Source of the DNA: Leptotrichia sp. oral taxon 498
GTDB taxonomy: Bacteria > Fusobacteriota > Fusobacteriia > Fusobacteriales > Leptotrichiaceae
DNA length: 64,000 bases
Assembly: GCF_002240055.1 (NCBI RefSeq)
Contig: NZ_CP016753.1
Span: 1,240,001-1,304,000 of the forward strand
Direction of reading: 5' to 3'
Both the position numbers and the translations under genes were made by a program. The notes below the pieces were generated by a model, which did no database searches, was not told the origin of the DNA, and saw nothing but the letters and a program-made list of their open reading frames with translations. This document shows positions 37,414 through 47,260 of this stretch, piece by piece. Positions within the stretch are counted from its first letter, which is position 1. Each line of letters begins with the position of its first letter.

Positions 37414-38160
37414 GTGGATATGGAAAGTTTTGAAAAGACAAGCAAATTGAGAAAAATAATAGAAGAAAGTAAAAAAATTGTATTTTTTGGAGGAGCTGGA
37501 GTTTCCACAGAGTCTGGAATTCCTGATTTTAGAAGTGCAAATGGAATTTATAGTCAAAAGTTGAATAGACATTTTTCACCTGAAGAGCTGATTTCACACA
37601 CAATGTATTTAAAATATCCAGAAGATTTTTATGATTTTTATAAAAAAAATTTAATTTATAAAAAAGCTAAACCCAATTTTACACACTTTTATTTAGCTAA
37701 ACTGGAAAAAGAAGGAAAACTGAGTGCTGTTGTAACTCAAAATATTGACTGTCTGCACGAGATGGCTGGAAGTAAAAATGTTTTGAAAGTGCATGGCACA
37801 ATTGATAGAAATATTTGTACAAAATGTGGAAAAGTCTATAATTTAGACGAGTTTTTGAGTTTTTGCGAAAGGGAAAAAATTCCACATTGTCCTGACTGTG
37901 GTGGAGTTATAAAGCCAGATGTGACTCTTTATGAAGAAGGTCTAAATATAGAAGTCTTTTCAGAAGCGATAAGACAAATTTCAAATGCTGATACTTTGAT
38001 TATCGGCGGAACATCTTTAATCGTTCATCCAGCAGCTTCATTGATTCAATATTTTAATGGAAAAAATCTCGTTTTAATTAACAAAAGCTCAACTGATAAA
38101 GATTATTTGGCAAATTTAGTCATTCACGATAAAATTGGAGAAGTTTTTAAAAAATTATAA
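37414..38160 (+). CDS. NAD-dependent protein deacylase, Sir2 family
   Basis: About 248 residues from a GTG at 37414, 9 bp after AGGGGAG; ATG codons at 37405 and 37420 are alternatives. Rossmann loop GAGVSTESGIPDFRSANG, catalytic His in LKVHGTI, TQNIDCLH, and a zinc site of two CxxC pairs (CTKCG and CPDCGG) are all present. It removes acetyl or other acyl groups from lysines using NAD. It lies alone between the terminator and mvaK2. Confidence 0.88.
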   Translation: MDMESFEKTSKLRKIIEESKKIVFFGGAGVSTESGIPDFRSANGIYSQKLNRHFSPEELISHTMYLKYPEDFYDFYKKNLIYKKAKPNFTHFYLAKLEKEGKLSAVVTQNIDCLHEMAGSKNVLKVHGTIDRNICTKCGKVYNLDEFLSFCEREKIPHCPDCGGVIKPDVTLYEEGLNIEVFSEAIRQISNADTLIIGGTSLIVHPAASLIQYFNGKNLVLINKSSTDKDYLANLVIHDKIGEVFKKL

Positions 38161-38188
38161 TTGACAAAATATATTAAAATGGTAAAAT
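38161..38188 (+). promoter_or_regulatory. Promoter of mvaK2-fni
   Basis: Consensus TTGACA (38161-38166), 16-bp spacer, TAAAAT (38183-38188), about 42 bp before the mvaK2 start. It begins immediately after the sirtuin stop codon. Confidence 0.65.
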
Positions 38189-38229
38189 ATTATAAATAAT
38201 TTAAATTTTTTGGAAAGTGAAAATTTTAG

Positions 38230-39282
38230 ATGGAAGATAAAAATAATAATGGAAATAGGGATAAAAATAAAAAAATAAATATAAAAACTTGTGGAAAACT
38301 TTATATTGCTGGAGAATATGCCGTATTAAACTGTGGAAATAGTGCGATTATAAAAAATGTTGATATTTTTATGAATGCACAAATAAATTTTTCTAAAAAT
38401 TCAGAATATCATATATTTTCAGATATGTTTGATTATTTAGTTACACTTAAATACGATAAAAATTATTCATTAATTCAAAATACGATAAAAAATGTAAATG
38501 ATTTTTTGATTTTAAGTAAAATAAATCCAGAGCCAATTGATTTAAAAATAACTGGAAAAATGGAGAAAAATGGGAAAAAATATGGAATCGGATCAAGTGG
38601 AAGTGTTGTAATTTTGGTAATAAAAGCTATGTTTGAGTTATATTATAAAAAATTAAATAAAAAATTTTTTTCAAAAGAAATAATTTTTAAATTGGCAGCT
38701 TATACATTGCTAAAATTGGGAGATAATGGCTCAATGGGAGATTTAGCCTGTATTTCTTATGAAAATATGGTATTTTACACATCTTTTGACAGGGAAAAAA
38801 TAAAAGAATTTATTGAAAAAAAAGATTTAAAAGAAGTTTTGGAGATGGACTGGGGATATAAAATTGAAGAGATAAAATGTGGAATTGAATGCAATTTTTT
38901 AGTTGGCTGGACGAAAAAGCCGTCAATTTCTAGTGAAATGATTAAAATTGTGAAATCTTCAATAGATAAAAAATTTTTAAGTGAAGTTCAAGATATTGTA
39001 AATAATTTGAGAGAAGCTATTATTAACGGAGAAAAAGAAAAAATAAAAAAATTGATTGAAAATAATGGAAATATTTTGAAAAAATTAAATGAAAATATTT
39101 ATAGTTTAGAATTGTTAAAACTTGTCCAAGCTACACAAGGACTTGATATATGTGCTAAAAGTAGCGGTTCTGGCGGTGGCGACTGTGGAATTGCGATTTC
39201 TTTTGATGAAAATGACAGTAAAGAATTGATTAAGAGATGGGAAAAATTGGAAATAGAGATAATATTTTCTGGAAAATTATAA
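38230..39282 (+). CDS. mvaK2: Phosphomevalonate kinase
   Basis: 350 residues of the GHMP kinase family. Phosphorylates mevalonate-5-phosphate in the mevalonate route to isopentenyl diphosphate. GEYAVLNCGNSAI near 25-37 and the ATP loop YGIGSSGSVVILV (about 118-130) with LLKLGDNGSMGDLACISYEN are typical of the bacterial (streptococcal) enzyme; SSGSGGGDCGIA is the third GHMP motif. It is paired with fni downstream. Mevalonate kinase and diphosphomevalonate decarboxylase are not in the window. Confidence 0.9.
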   Translation: MEDKNNNGNRDKNKKINIKTCGKLYIAGEYAVLNCGNSAIIKNVDIFMNAQINFSKNSEYHIFSDMFDYLVTLKYDKNYSLIQNTIKNVNDFLILSKINPEPIDLKITGKMEKNGKKYGIGSSGSVVILVIKAMFELYYKKLNKKFFSKEIIFKLAAYTLLKLGDNGSMGDLACISYENMVFYTSFDREKIKEFIEKKDLKEVLEMDWGYKIEEIKCGIECNFLVGWTKKPSISSEMIKIVKSSIDKKFLSEVQDIVNNLREAIINGEKEKIKKLIENNGNILKKLNENIYSLELLKLVQATQGLDICAKSSGSGGGDCGIAISFDENDSKELIKRWEKLEIEIIFSGKL

Positions 39283-39381
39283 AAAATGGATAAATTAAAT
39301 AAATAAATTAAAACTTAAAAATAAATAAATAAAAAATTTAAGAATTTAAATATTAAATAAAAGAAAGGAAAAAATTTATTT

Positions 39382-40383
39382 ATGAAAAGAAAAGATGATC
39401 ACATTAAGTTTGCTCTACGGTGTAAAAGTGATTATAATAGCTTTGACGATGTTCAGTTGGAGCACAGTTCACTGCCAAAATATAATTTGGAAGAAATTGA
39501 TTTATCGACAAATTTTGCAGGACATAATTTTAAGTTTCCATTTTTTATCAATGCAATGACAGGTGGAAGTGAAGCTGGAAAAAATATCAACGAAAAATTG
39601 GCTAAAATTGCAAATGAATGTGAAATTTTGCTTGTAACTGGTTCATACAGCGCAGCACTGAAAAATAAAGATGACGATTCATTCAAAATTGTGCGAAAAA
39701 ATAATAAAAATTTATTACTTGCGACAAACATCGGAATTGATAAAGATTTCACAAGTGGACAAATAGCGATAAAAGAATTAAATCCAATATTCTTGCAAAT
39801 TCATATAAATCTTATGCAGGAGCTCATAATGCCTGAAGGAAGTCGAAATTTTAATGAATGGGAAAGTAATTTGGGAAATTTTATAAAAAATATAAAAGTT
39901 CCGTTGATTTTAAAAGAAGTTGGCTTTGGAATGGACAGCAAAACCATTGAAAAAGCGATAGAATTGGGAATAAAAACAGTGGATATAAGTGGTCGTGGCG
40001 GAACAAACTTTGCTTATATCGAAAATATGCGCCGTAAAAATCATTTTGAATATTTGAATGACTGGGGAAAGACGACGGTTCAAGCACTTTTGGATGCAAA
40101 AAAGTTTGATGGAAAAGTTGAAATTGTTGCAAGTGGCGGAGTGAGAAATCCGCTTGATGTAATAAAATGCCTTGTATTAGGAGCAAGTGGCGTTGGAATT
40201 TCAGGGACAATTTTAAAATTTTTGAGTGAATATTCTACAGATGAAATTATAGAAATTTTGAATAGCTGGAAACATGAGTGTAAAATGATAATGTGCGCTT
40301 TAAATACGAAAAATTTAAATGAATTAAAAAATGTGAAATATTATTTGTATGGAAAAACACTAGAGTATTATAAAAATTTATAA
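39382..40383 (+). CDS. fni: Isopentenyl-diphosphate delta-isomerase, type 2 (FMN)
   Basis: 333 residues. Interconverts isopentenyl and dimethylallyl diphosphate using reduced FMN. Motifs: FPFFINAMTGGSEAGKNINE (about 52-71), LLVTGSYSAAL, and flavin-binding loops VDISGRGGTNFA and VEIVASGGVRNPLDVIKCLV. It is the unrelated type 2 enzyme, common in bacteria with the mevalonate pathway. Start ATG after AAAGGAAAAAATTT. It forms an operon with mvaK2 (99-bp gap) and the HAD gene (14 bp). Confidence 0.92.
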   Translation: MKRKDDHIKFALRCKSDYNSFDDVQLEHSSLPKYNLEEIDLSTNFAGHNFKFPFFINAMTGGSEAGKNINEKLAKIANECEILLVTGSYSAALKNKDDDSFKIVRKNNKNLLLATNIGIDKDFTSGQIAIKELNPIFLQIHINLMQELIMPEGSRNFNEWESNLGNFIKNIKVPLILKEVGFGMDSKTIEKAIELGIKTVDISGRGGTNFAYIENMRRKNHFEYLNDWGKTTVQALLDAKKFDGKVEIVASGGVRNPLDVIKCLVLGASGVGISGTILKFLSEYSTDEIIEILNSWKHECKMIMCALNTKNLNELKNVKYYLYGKTLEYYKNL

Positions 40384-40397
40384 AGAGGAGCTGATTT

Positions 40398-41060
40398 ATG
40401 AAAAAAAAATTAGTTGTGTATGATTTTGACAAGACAATTTACGATGGAGAAACTGGAGTTAATTTTTCGGTATTTTATTTAAAAAAATATCCGCTAAAAT
40501 CTATCTTATTTTTGATTACTTATTCCAGATATTTATTTTTGTATCTTTTTAAAATTGTAAATTTGTCAAAAATAAAGGAAAAATATTTTAAATTTTTGGA
40601 ATCTCATACAAAAAAGGAAATACAGGATTTGATTGATGAATTTTGGGAAACAAAAAAAAGTAAAATTTATCCTTGGGTAAAAGAAGAGTTAAAAAAAAAT
40701 AAAAAAGAAGCCGACTTTGTCATTGTGAGTTCAGCAAGTCCGTTATTTTTAATCGAAAATTTTTTACTCTCACAAGGATTTGATGTGATTTTTGGAACAA
40801 AATTTGTGGGAGATAATCAAAAAAAATTTGTTGCTCAAATTAATGGGAAAAATAATAAAGGTGATGAAAAAGTAAAAAAATTAAACAGATGGGCAAAGCA
40901 AAATAATTATGAAATTGAAATAGTGAAATTTTATTCTGATAGCCTTGCTGACAAGCCTTTGTATGATATTGCAAAGCAAAAATTCTGGATAAAAAGGGGT
41001 AAAATTTTAGAAGGAATGCCAAAGAGAAAAACTTTAATTGATAAATTATTTTGGAACTAA
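40398..41060 (+). CDS. HAD-IB family phosphatase
   Basis: 220 residues. HAD motifs: I DFDKT (9-13), II VIVSSASP (about 111-118), III with YSDSLADKPL (about 177-186). The SerB-like subfamily IB arrangement suggests a phosphatase on a small phospho-compound, but the helical cap (SILFLITYSRYLFLYLFK) is unlike SerB, so the substrate is open. It sits 14 bp after fni and ends before a terminator. Confidence 0.8.
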   Translation: MKKKLVVYDFDKTIYDGETGVNFSVFYLKKYPLKSILFLITYSRYLFLYLFKIVNLSKIKEKYFKFLESHTKKEIQDLIDEFWETKKSKIYPWVKEELKKNKKEADFVIVSSASPLFLIENFLLSQGFDVIFGTKFVGDNQKKFVAQINGKNNKGDEKVKKLNRWAKQNNYEIEIVKFYSDSLADKPLYDIAKQKFWIKRGKILEGMPKRKTLIDKLFWN

Positions 41061-41087
41061 AAAAATAAAAATATAAAAAATGAAAAG

Positions 41088-41115
41088 ATTGTTCTAATTT
41101 TAGAGCAATTTTTTT
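41088..41115 (+). terminator. Terminator after the HAD gene
   Basis: ATTGTTCTAA and TTAGAGCAAT pair over ten positions with one G-U, followed by seven T. Confidence 0.75.
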
Positions 41116-41140
41116 ATAAAAAAGTAAAAATAATAACAAA

Positions 41141-41190
41141 AAAAAGATTAATTTATAAAATTAATCCCAATTAATTATAAAAATCTTTTT
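41141..41190 (-). terminator. Terminator after alr
   Basis: AAAAGATT (41142-41149) and AATCTTTT (41182-41189) are inverted, with further AT pairing inside; the minus strand continues in T-rich sequence. It stands head-to-head with the plus-strand terminator 26 bp away. Confidence 0.55.
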
Positions 41191-41191
41191 T

Positions 41192-42331
41192 TCAATCAAT
41201 TTTAAAGTTGGTCAAAACATCATCTTGTATAGTATTTGCCCATTTCGCCATCTGTCTTAATGTTATTTTATTTTTCCAGCTTTTCTTATTTCCAACAATT
41301 AAAACTTCATCTCCAATTTTTACATCTTGAATATCAGTTAAATCAATAAAAATCATATCCATACATATTTCGCCCAAAATATTTGCTTTTTTGTCATTTA
41401 CAAGCACATACGCACAGTTTTTTTTATTTTCAATTTGTTTTGGAAGTCCGTGTGCATAACCTATTGCGACAATTCCAACTTTTGAATCTCTTTTCAAAAT
41501 TCCTTTATTTCCATACGAAACTTTTTCATCTTTTTTCACTTCACGAATATTTATAATTTTTGATTCCACTAAAATGGCATTTTCCAAACCGACATCGTAA
41601 GAAAGCGGCTCTAAACCATAAATTGCCATTCCAACACGGCAAAAATCATAGTTATATTTTTTTTCGTATTTAAATAACAGCGGACTTGCTTGTAAATGTC
41701 TATATTTATATTTTATTTCGTTATCGTCAAAAATTTTTAAAATTTTTTCAAATTTTTTTACTTGCTTTTCAGTTTCGGTTTTATTTTCAGCTTCAGAAAT
41801 ATGTGAAAAAATCGAGATAATTTCCAATTTAAATTTTTTATCCTTCAAAAATTCAGAATTTATTTTTTTAATTTCTTTTATTATTTCAAAAACTTCATTT
41901 TCATCAAATCCAAGTCGATTCATTCCGCTATTTATTTTTATGTGAATTCTTAATCTTAAACAGACATTGTTTTTTAAATTATTTAAAATATCAATATAAT
42001 CATAAAATTGTTTTTTACTGAAAACTGTTATTTCAAAACCATTTTTAATCGCTATTTCTAGCTTTTGCGGTTCCACATAGTTAAGTGTCATCACATTGCA
42101 ACTATTTTTTTTGTCTAATTTTTTTAAAATCTTAAAAACTTTCATAGCTTCTTCAAGATAAGCTACCGCAAAATAATTAAAGTTATTTTTTATCAAAATC
42201 GGCAAAATTTTTTCTATTTTTAGACCGTAAGCATCATCTTTTATAACACAAATCACATTTTTATTAATAGAGCGAATTTTTTCCAAATTTTTTTTTATGC
42301 TTGAGTTATTTATTTTTAAATTTACTAACAT
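41192..42331 (-). CDS. alr: Alanine racemase
   Basis: 379 residues, fold type III PLP enzyme making D-alanine for peptidoglycan. PLP lysine K31 in VIKDDAYGLK; the usual AxAYGHG is DDAYGLK here, a variation seen in divergent members. RLGFDENE and LQASPLLF follow, and the second catalytic Tyr is in VSYGNKG. GYAHGLP replaces the commoner GYADG. GEICMDM is intact. The start overlaps the rdgB stop by one base (TAATG), so it is translationally coupled to rdgB. Confidence 0.9.
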   Translation of the reverse strand: MLVNLKINNSSIKKNLEKIRSINKNVICVIKDDAYGLKIEKILPILIKNNFNYFAVAYLEEAMKVFKILKKLDKKNSCNVMTLNYVEPQKLEIAIKNGFEITVFSKKQFYDYIDILNNLKNNVCLRLRIHIKINSGMNRLGFDENEVFEIIKEIKKINSEFLKDKKFKLEIISIFSHISEAENKTETEKQVKKFEKILKIFDDNEIKYKYRHLQASPLLFKYEKKYNYDFCRVGMAIYGLEPLSYDVGLENAILVESKIINIREVKKDEKVSYGNKGILKRDSKVGIVAIGYAHGLPKQIENKKNCAYVLVNDKKANILGEICMDMIFIDLTDIQDVKIGDEVLIVGNKKSWKNKITLRQMAKWANTIQDDVLTNFKID

Positions 42332-42927
42332 TATTTTTTACTTTCCAAAATTTTTGATTCAATTAATTTTCTAAAGGCTCTTCCTCTGTGACTCACAGAT
42401 TTTTTTTCCTCAGGCGAAGCAACACCAAAACTTTTTTTCAAATCATATGAATAAAACAGCGGATCATATCCAAATCCTCCATCTCCACAATTCTCAAACA
42501 AAATTTCCCCATCAGCTCTTCCAGAAAAAGACTCAACTTTGCCATCTGGAAAAGCAATACTTACAACTGAGATAAAATGTGCTGTTCTTTTTTCTTTTGG
42601 TACATCTTTCAAATTTTGTAAAAGTTTTTTGTTATTTTTTTCATCATTTCCATCTTCTCCCGCATATCTCGCTGAAAAAATTCCAGGCTCTCCATTTAAT
42701 GCGTCAACGCAAAGACCAGAGTCATCAGAAATTGTTGTAATTTTTATAAATTTAGAAATTTCAAGCGCTTTTTTTTGTGAATTTTCTTCAAAAGTAGTTC
42801 CATCTTCCACCACATCTGGTATTTCTATATCGTCCAAAATCGACAAAACTTCGATATTCATTCCTTCAGTCAGCTTTTCAAAATCTTTAATCTTTCCTTT
42901 ATTTTTTGTAGCTAAAAATATTTTCAT
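42331..42927 (-). CDS. rdgB: dITP/XTP pyrophosphatase
   Basis: 198 residues of the Ham1 family. Removes non-canonical purine triphosphates (dITP, XTP) from the pool. Motifs: ATKNKGKIKDFEKL (6-19), SDDSGLCVDALNGEPGIFSA (about 68-87), SVSHRGRAF near the C-terminus. The ATG follows AGGAGAAAAATA. It forms an operon with alr on the minus strand; plsC lies 48 bp upstream. Confidence 0.93.
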   Translation of the reverse strand: MKIFLATKNKGKIKDFEKLTEGMNIEVLSILDDIEIPDVVEDGTTFEENSQKKALEISKFIKITTISDDSGLCVDALNGEPGIFSARYAGEDGNDEKNNKKLLQNLKDVPKEKRTAHFISVVSIAFPDGKVESFSGRADGEILFENCGDGGFGYDPLFYSYDLKKSFGVASPEEKKSVSHRGRAFRKLIESKILESKK

Positions 42928-42974
42928 TATTTTTCTCCTAAAAATTGCTTTCTATGTCTGTAATTTTTTTTAAT

Positions 42975-43718
42975 TTACATTTTATATTTTTTTAAATTTT
43001 CTCTTATTATGTCATTCACGATTTTATGAATATTTTTTTGTTCTTGAATTGGCAAATTAGTAAGATCAATAGGTTTGTCAACTATTACTTTAATATTTTT
43101 GTTACCTTTAACTTTCAAGCTTTTTTTACTTTGAACTTCATAAGTTCCACAAATTGTTAACGGTAAAATTCTTACTTTGCTGTCTTTTGCAAGTTTAAAA
43201 CTTCCTTTTTTAAATTCTCCGACTTCTCCATTTTTAGTTCTGCTTCCTTCTGGAAAAATTACATAAGAATATCCGTCTTCTACTTTTGAAATTGCATTTT
43301 TCATATCTTTCATTCCTTGACGAGCATTTTTTCTATCCAAAAAGATACAGTTTAATGCTTTCATCCAGCCACCGATAAGAGGCCAATTCTTCATTTCTTT
43401 TTTTGCAATAAAAGCAAAATCTAGTGGTAAATATCCAAGAAGAGTTGGAATATCTAAATTACTTTGATGATTTGAAATTAAAATGATAGGTTCTCCTGTT
43501 TCCTTTATTTTTTTTATTTCTTTTTCACAGTCATTTTCGTAAATGACTTTCACTTTACTCCCTGATGCCCAAACTAAATTTTTTCCCCAGTTTGTTCCAA
43601 CTTTACGAGCAAAGTTGTGAGCATCTCGACCTTTTTTAAAAAGTAATGTCGGAGCCCTAAAAATCATTCCATATAGAAATGTTCCTACAAGTATAAAATG
43701 GTAAAATATTGTTCTCAT
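42975..43718 (-). CDS. plsC: 1-acyl-sn-glycerol-3-phosphate acyltransferase
   Basis: 247 residues. Acyltransferase motifs NHQSNLD (83-89, the H-x4-D catalytic pair), FLDRKNARQG near 127-136, and FPEGSRTKNG (155-164). An N-terminal hydrophobic segment (YHFILVGTFLYGMIF) anchors it at the inner membrane. Converts lysophosphatidic acid to phosphatidic acid in phospholipid synthesis. The ATG follows AAGGAGAGTAAAAA. It lies between recX and rdgB on the minus strand. Confidence 0.9.
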   Translation of the reverse strand: MRTIFYHFILVGTFLYGMIFRAPTLLFKKGRDAHNFARKVGTNWGKNLVWASGSKVKVIYENDCEKEIKKIKETGEPIILISNHQSNLDIPTLLGYLPLDFAFIAKKEMKNWPLIGGWMKALNCIFLDRKNARQGMKDMKNAISKVEDGYSYVIFPEGSRTKNGEVGEFKKGSFKLAKDSKVRILPLTICGTYEVQSKKSLKVKGNKNIKVIVDKPIDLTNLPIQEQKNIHKIVNDIIRENLKKYKM

Positions 43719-43760
43719 TTTTTACTCTCCTTATTCAAAATTTATTTATAAAATTTTATT

Positions 43761-44374
43761 TTAAAAATGTGATTTATATTCTTTAATTTTTTCAAATATT
43801 TTGTCCAGTGAAAATCCTTGTCTTGCCAAAAATTGTATAAATTTTTGTTCTTCTTTTAGTTGTTTTAAATATTCTTCTTTTTTTAAGTCAGAATTTTTGT
43901 AAGCCAATTTTTTTTCATTTTTTTTGATTAAAGTCTCAAGCCTTTTGTCGTCAATGTTTTCTTCAGTTTCCAATTCTTCATATGCAAGTTCTACTATTTT
44001 TTTTTCAATTCCTTTTTGTATCAAATTGTAAGTAATTCTATTTTTTCCATATTTTTTATTTTTTATGTAGGAAATTGAGTAGTCTAAGTCATTTACATAT
44101 CCTAGTTCTTCTAATTTTTTTATCGCTTTTTTATTGAATTTTTATTTTGATATTTTTCTTCTAATTTTTTGTAAAGTTCTTTTTTAGTTCTGTCTTTTAA
44201 AGAAATTAGAAAAATCCCTTTTTCTAAGGCAGCCTCATATGAAATATCATCATAGAGGCTAGAAATATCATCATTTACTTTTAATCCATATTTTTGCTTT
44301 ATAAATGGACTTATATCCATTATCTCTTCCGTCGATAAATACAGTTTATTTCTTGATATTTTTTTTATTATCAT
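43761..44374 (-). CDS. recX: Regulatory protein RecX, apparent frameshift
   Basis: RecX binds RecA and moderates its filaments. The sequence holds it in two frames: 44374-44120 (84 codons, N-terminal half, ending NKNSIKKR) and then, in another frame, AIKKLEELGYVNDLDYSISY through KYGKNRI and the C-terminal half (43761 end) with FIQFLARQGFSLDKIFEKIK. The shift is in an A6 run (44127-44132, T6 on the plus strand); one more A would restore a single protein of about 204 residues. The start overlaps the recA stop (TAATG). Pseudogene versus sequencing slip cannot be decided here. Confidence 0.8.
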
Positions 44375-45489
44375 TAATTTTTCATTTCATTGGAATCGCT
44401 AGAATTATTTTGACTTTCTGTATTTTCCATATTTTCAGAGCTTTCAGCCATAACATTAAGTCCCAATTTTTCTCTAATTTTTTCCATAACTTGAGCTTCG
44501 ATTCGTGAAAATAACTCGGTATTTTCTTTTAACATCTTTTCAACATTAATTCGACCTTGACCTAATTTCTCATCTCCATAAGCAAACCAAGAACCACTTT
44601 TTGAGATAACTCCAAAATCAATTCCAGCGTCCAGTATTTCTCCAATTTTTGAAATTCCTTGTCCGTACATCACATTAAATCTAGCTTCTTTAAACGGCGG
44701 TGCAACTTTATTTTTAGTAACTTTGACTAAAACTTCATTTCCAACCATTTCATCCCCTTGTTTTACTGAACCAACTCTTTTTACCTCCATTCTCACTGTT
44801 GAAAAGAATTTTAGTGCACGACCTCCTGAAGTAGTTGTCTGAACTCCTGGAACAAATGAAAATCCACCAATTTTTTCTCTTATCTGATTGATAAAAATCA
44901 TAACTGTATCAGATTTTGCAATAGTTCCTGTCAATTTTCTAAGCGCTTTTGACATAAGCCTTGCTTGAAGTCCCATTTGCTGATCTCCCATTTCACCTTC
45001 AATTTCCGCTTTTGGAACAAGAGCTGCAACAGAATCTACCACAATTACATCCATAGCTCCACTTCGTACAAGCATATCAGCAATTTCAAGAGCCTGCTCC
45101 CCTGTGTCAGGTTGAGAAATTAAAAGTTCGTCAATGTTTACTCCCAGCGCTTTAGCATAGACAGGATCAAGTGCATGTTCAGCATCAATAAATCCTACAA
45201 CTCCGCCTTCTTTTTGAGCTTCTGCAATGATATGCAGTGCAAGAGTCGTTTTTCCAGAAGACTCAGCTCCATAAATTTCAACGATTCTTCCTCTTGGAAC
45301 ACCTCCTACACCAAGTGCTATATCTAAATTTATACTCCCAGTAGAAATGGCTTTTATGTTCATTTTATGATTTTCTCCAAGTTTCATGATAGCACCTTCA
45401 CCGTAGTCTTTTTGTATTTGTTTCAGTGCTAAATCTAACATTTTCTCTTTATTTTCTTTATTTTTTTCATCAATTTTTTTCTTAGCCAT
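44374..45489 (-). CDS. recA: Recombinase RecA
   Basis: 371 residues from the ATG at 45489, which follows AAAGGAGAGG; a TTG 12 codons upstream would precede that ribosome binding site. P-loop GAESSGKTT near 68-76, MAW-type signature [14 protein letters not shown], and the C-terminal Asn/Ser/Glu-rich tail are as expected. It drives homologous recombination and the SOS response. No SOS box was recognised upstream; a weak promoter ends in TATAAT about 45 bp before the start. Confidence 0.97.
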   Translation of the reverse strand: MAKKKIDEKNKENKEKMLDLALKQIQKDYGEGAIMKLGENHKMNIKAISTGSINLDIALGVGGVPRGRIVEIYGAESSGKTTLALHIIAEAQKEGGVVGFIDAEHALDPVYAKALGVNIDELLISQPDTGEQALEIADMLVRSGAMDVIVVDSVAALVPKAEIEGEMGDQQMGLQARLMSKALRKLTGTIAKSDTVMIFINQIREKIGGFSFVPGVQTTTSGGRALKFFSTVRMEVKRVGSVKQGDEMVGNEVLVKVTKNKVAPPFKEARFNVMYGQGISKIGEILDAGIDFGVISKSGSWFAYGDEKLGQGRINVEKMLKENTELFSRIEAQVMEKIREKLGLNVMAESSENMENTESQNNSSDSNEMKN

Positions 45490-45672
45490 TATAACAACCT
45501 CTCCTTTATTTTTTATTTTTTTCAATTTATATTATATCATAAATTTAAAGTTTTTATAAATTTATTTTTCTCTTAATCTTTTATTTTTTAAAATTGACCG
45601 ACTGTACAAAATATTAAAAATTTAGTATAATATATTAAATTAAGTACTTTTTATTCAAAAAAAGGAGAAAAT

Positions 45673-46416
45673 ATGAAAATAGTAGTTTATGGTGCTGGGG
45701 TTATGGCACAATATGTAAAGGAATCTATAATAAACAGTAAAAATGAATTTGTAGGTTTTGTTGATCCACTTGGAAAAGGGGATTTTGTTAATTTAAAAGG
45801 AGAAAATTCAAATGTGGAATATGATGCAATAATTGATTTTTCGCATTTTAGCTTAATCGATGATGTCTTGGAAGCGGGAATTGCTAAAAAAGTTCCAGTT
45901 TTGGTGGCAACAACTGGTCATACGGAAGAGCAATTAAAAAAAATTGAAAAAGCTGCAGAATTAATTCCTGTAATTAAAGCAACGAATACTTCGCTAGGAG
46001 TAAATATTGTAAATGAAATAGTTGCATTTGCTACAAAATTATTAAAAGATTTTGATATTGAAATTGTGGAAAAACATCACAACAGAAAAATTGACGCTCC
46101 AAGTGGGACAGCTTCAACACTTTTAGAAATTGTAAAGGAAAATTTGAATGACGGAAATGATTACAGAACAGTTTACGGAAGAGAAGGATACAGTAAAAGA
46201 GCTGAAAAAGAAATAGGAGTTCATGCAATTCGTGGAGGAAATATTGTAGGAGAACATACTGTTATTTATGCAAAAAATGATGAAATTATTGAAATAAAGC
46301 ACGAGGCGTTGTCAAGAAAAATGTTTTCTGATGGTGCAGTAAAAGCGATAGAATTTTTAAGTGGTAAAAATGCTGGAAAATATACTATGAGAGATGTTTT
46401 GGGAATAAACAAATAA
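45673..46416 (+). CDS. dapB: 4-hydroxy-tetrahydrodipicolinate reductase
   Basis: 247 residues. NAD(P)H-dependent step of the diaminopimelate/lysine pathway. The N-terminal dinucleotide loop is YGAGVMAQYVK, which is GxGxMx rather than the usual GxxGxMG. Substrate-binding VEKHHNRKIDAPSGTA (about 133-148) is complete, as is GVHAIRGGNIVGEHTV. The ATG follows AAAGGAGAAAAT. It is followed by dapH after 91 bp with that gene's own promoter. Confidence 0.92.
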   Translation: MKIVVYGAGVMAQYVKESIINSKNEFVGFVDPLGKGDFVNLKGENSNVEYDAIIDFSHFSLIDDVLEAGIAKKVPVLVATTGHTEEQLKKIEKAAELIPVIKATNTSLGVNIVNEIVAFATKLLKDFDIEIVEKHHNRKIDAPSGTASTLLEIVKENLNDGNDYRTVYGREGYSKRAEKEIGVHAIRGGNIVGEHTVIYAKNDEIIEIKHEALSRKMFSDGAVKAIEFLSGKNAGKYTMRDVLGINK

Positions 46417-46424
46417 AATATTTG

Positions 46425-46453
46425 TTGTAAAATTTTAAAAAAAGTGGTAAAAT
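46425..46453 (+). promoter_or_regulatory. Promoter of dapH
   Basis: TTGTAA (46425-46430), 17-bp spacer, TAAAAT (46448-46453), about 55 bp before the dapH start. Confidence 0.5.
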
Positions 46454-46507
46454 AAACAAAAAATGTAATATGATTAAATTTTGAAAATATTAAAAAATGG
46501 AGGGAAG

Positions 46508-47206
46508 ATGACGGAGTTAGAAAAGTCAAAAGCTATTATTCAATATATCGCCGATGCAAAAAAGACAACACCTGTAGAACTTTATACAGATGAAGAAATA
46601 AAAGATTTTTATTCTTGTAAAGTTATCGGAAAAGATGGATTAAAAGTTGTTTTTGGTGATTGGGAAGAAATAGAAAAAATCATAAATGAAAATAACTTAC
46701 AAAATTATTATTTAAAAAATGACAGAAGAAATTCTGGAGTTCCTATGCTTGATATGAAAAATATTAATGCTAGAATTGAGCCAGGAGTATTTATTAGAGA
46801 TAAAGTTAGTATTGGTGACAGAGCTGTAATAATGATGGGTGCAGTTATAAATATTGGCGCTGAAATCGGTGAAGGAACAATGATTGATATGAATGTTGTT
46901 TTAGGCGGAAGAGCCAAAGTTGGTAAAAACTGTCACATCGGTGCAGGAGCAGTGCTAGCTGGAGTTATCGAGCCGCCTTCAGCAGATCCAGTTGTGATCG
47001 AAGACGATGTAGTTGTAGGAGCAAATGCAGTAGTCTTAGAAGGAGTCAGAGTTGGAAAAGGTTCAGTAGTTGCGGCAGGAGCAATAGTTACGCAAAATGT
47101 TCCAGAAGGTGTCGTAGTTGCAGGAACACCAGCTAGAATTATAAAGGGAGTTGACGCTAAAACAGCTTCAAAAACTGAATTAGTTGACGCTTTAAGAAAT
47201 TTATAG
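46508..47206 (+). CDS. dapH: Tetrahydrodipicolinate N-acetyltransferase
   Basis: 232 residues from the ATG at 46508, right after GGAGGGAAG. Left-handed beta-helix acyltransferase: hexapeptide repeats from about residue 90 ([20 protein letters not shown] onward) with [20 protein letters not shown] and [20 protein letters not shown]. The N-terminal domain ([17 protein letters not shown]) marks the acetyl (DapH) rather than the succinyl (DapD) branch. It acts after DapA/DapB in DAP synthesis; dapB lies upstream. Confidence 0.92.
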   Translation: MTELEKSKAIIQYIADAKKTTPVELYTDEEIKDFYSCKVIGKDGLKVVFGDWEEIEKIINENNLQNYYLKNDRRNSGVPMLDMKNINARIEPGVFIRDKVSIGDRAVIMMGAVINIGAEIGEGTMIDMNVVLGGRAKVGKNCHIGAGAVLAGVIEPPSADPVVIEDDVVVGANAVVLEGVRVGKGSVVAAGAIVTQNVPEGVVVAGTPARIIKGVDAKTASKTELVDALRNL

Positions 47207-47260
47207 AAATTTATCATTTAAATTATTTAAAAATAGATAAATCAAAATTAGGAGGAAATT

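Noticed and set aside
45490-45672. SOS (LexA) box upstream of recA
   Set aside because: No CTGT-n8-ACAG or GAAC-n4-GTTC palindrome was found at the promoter.
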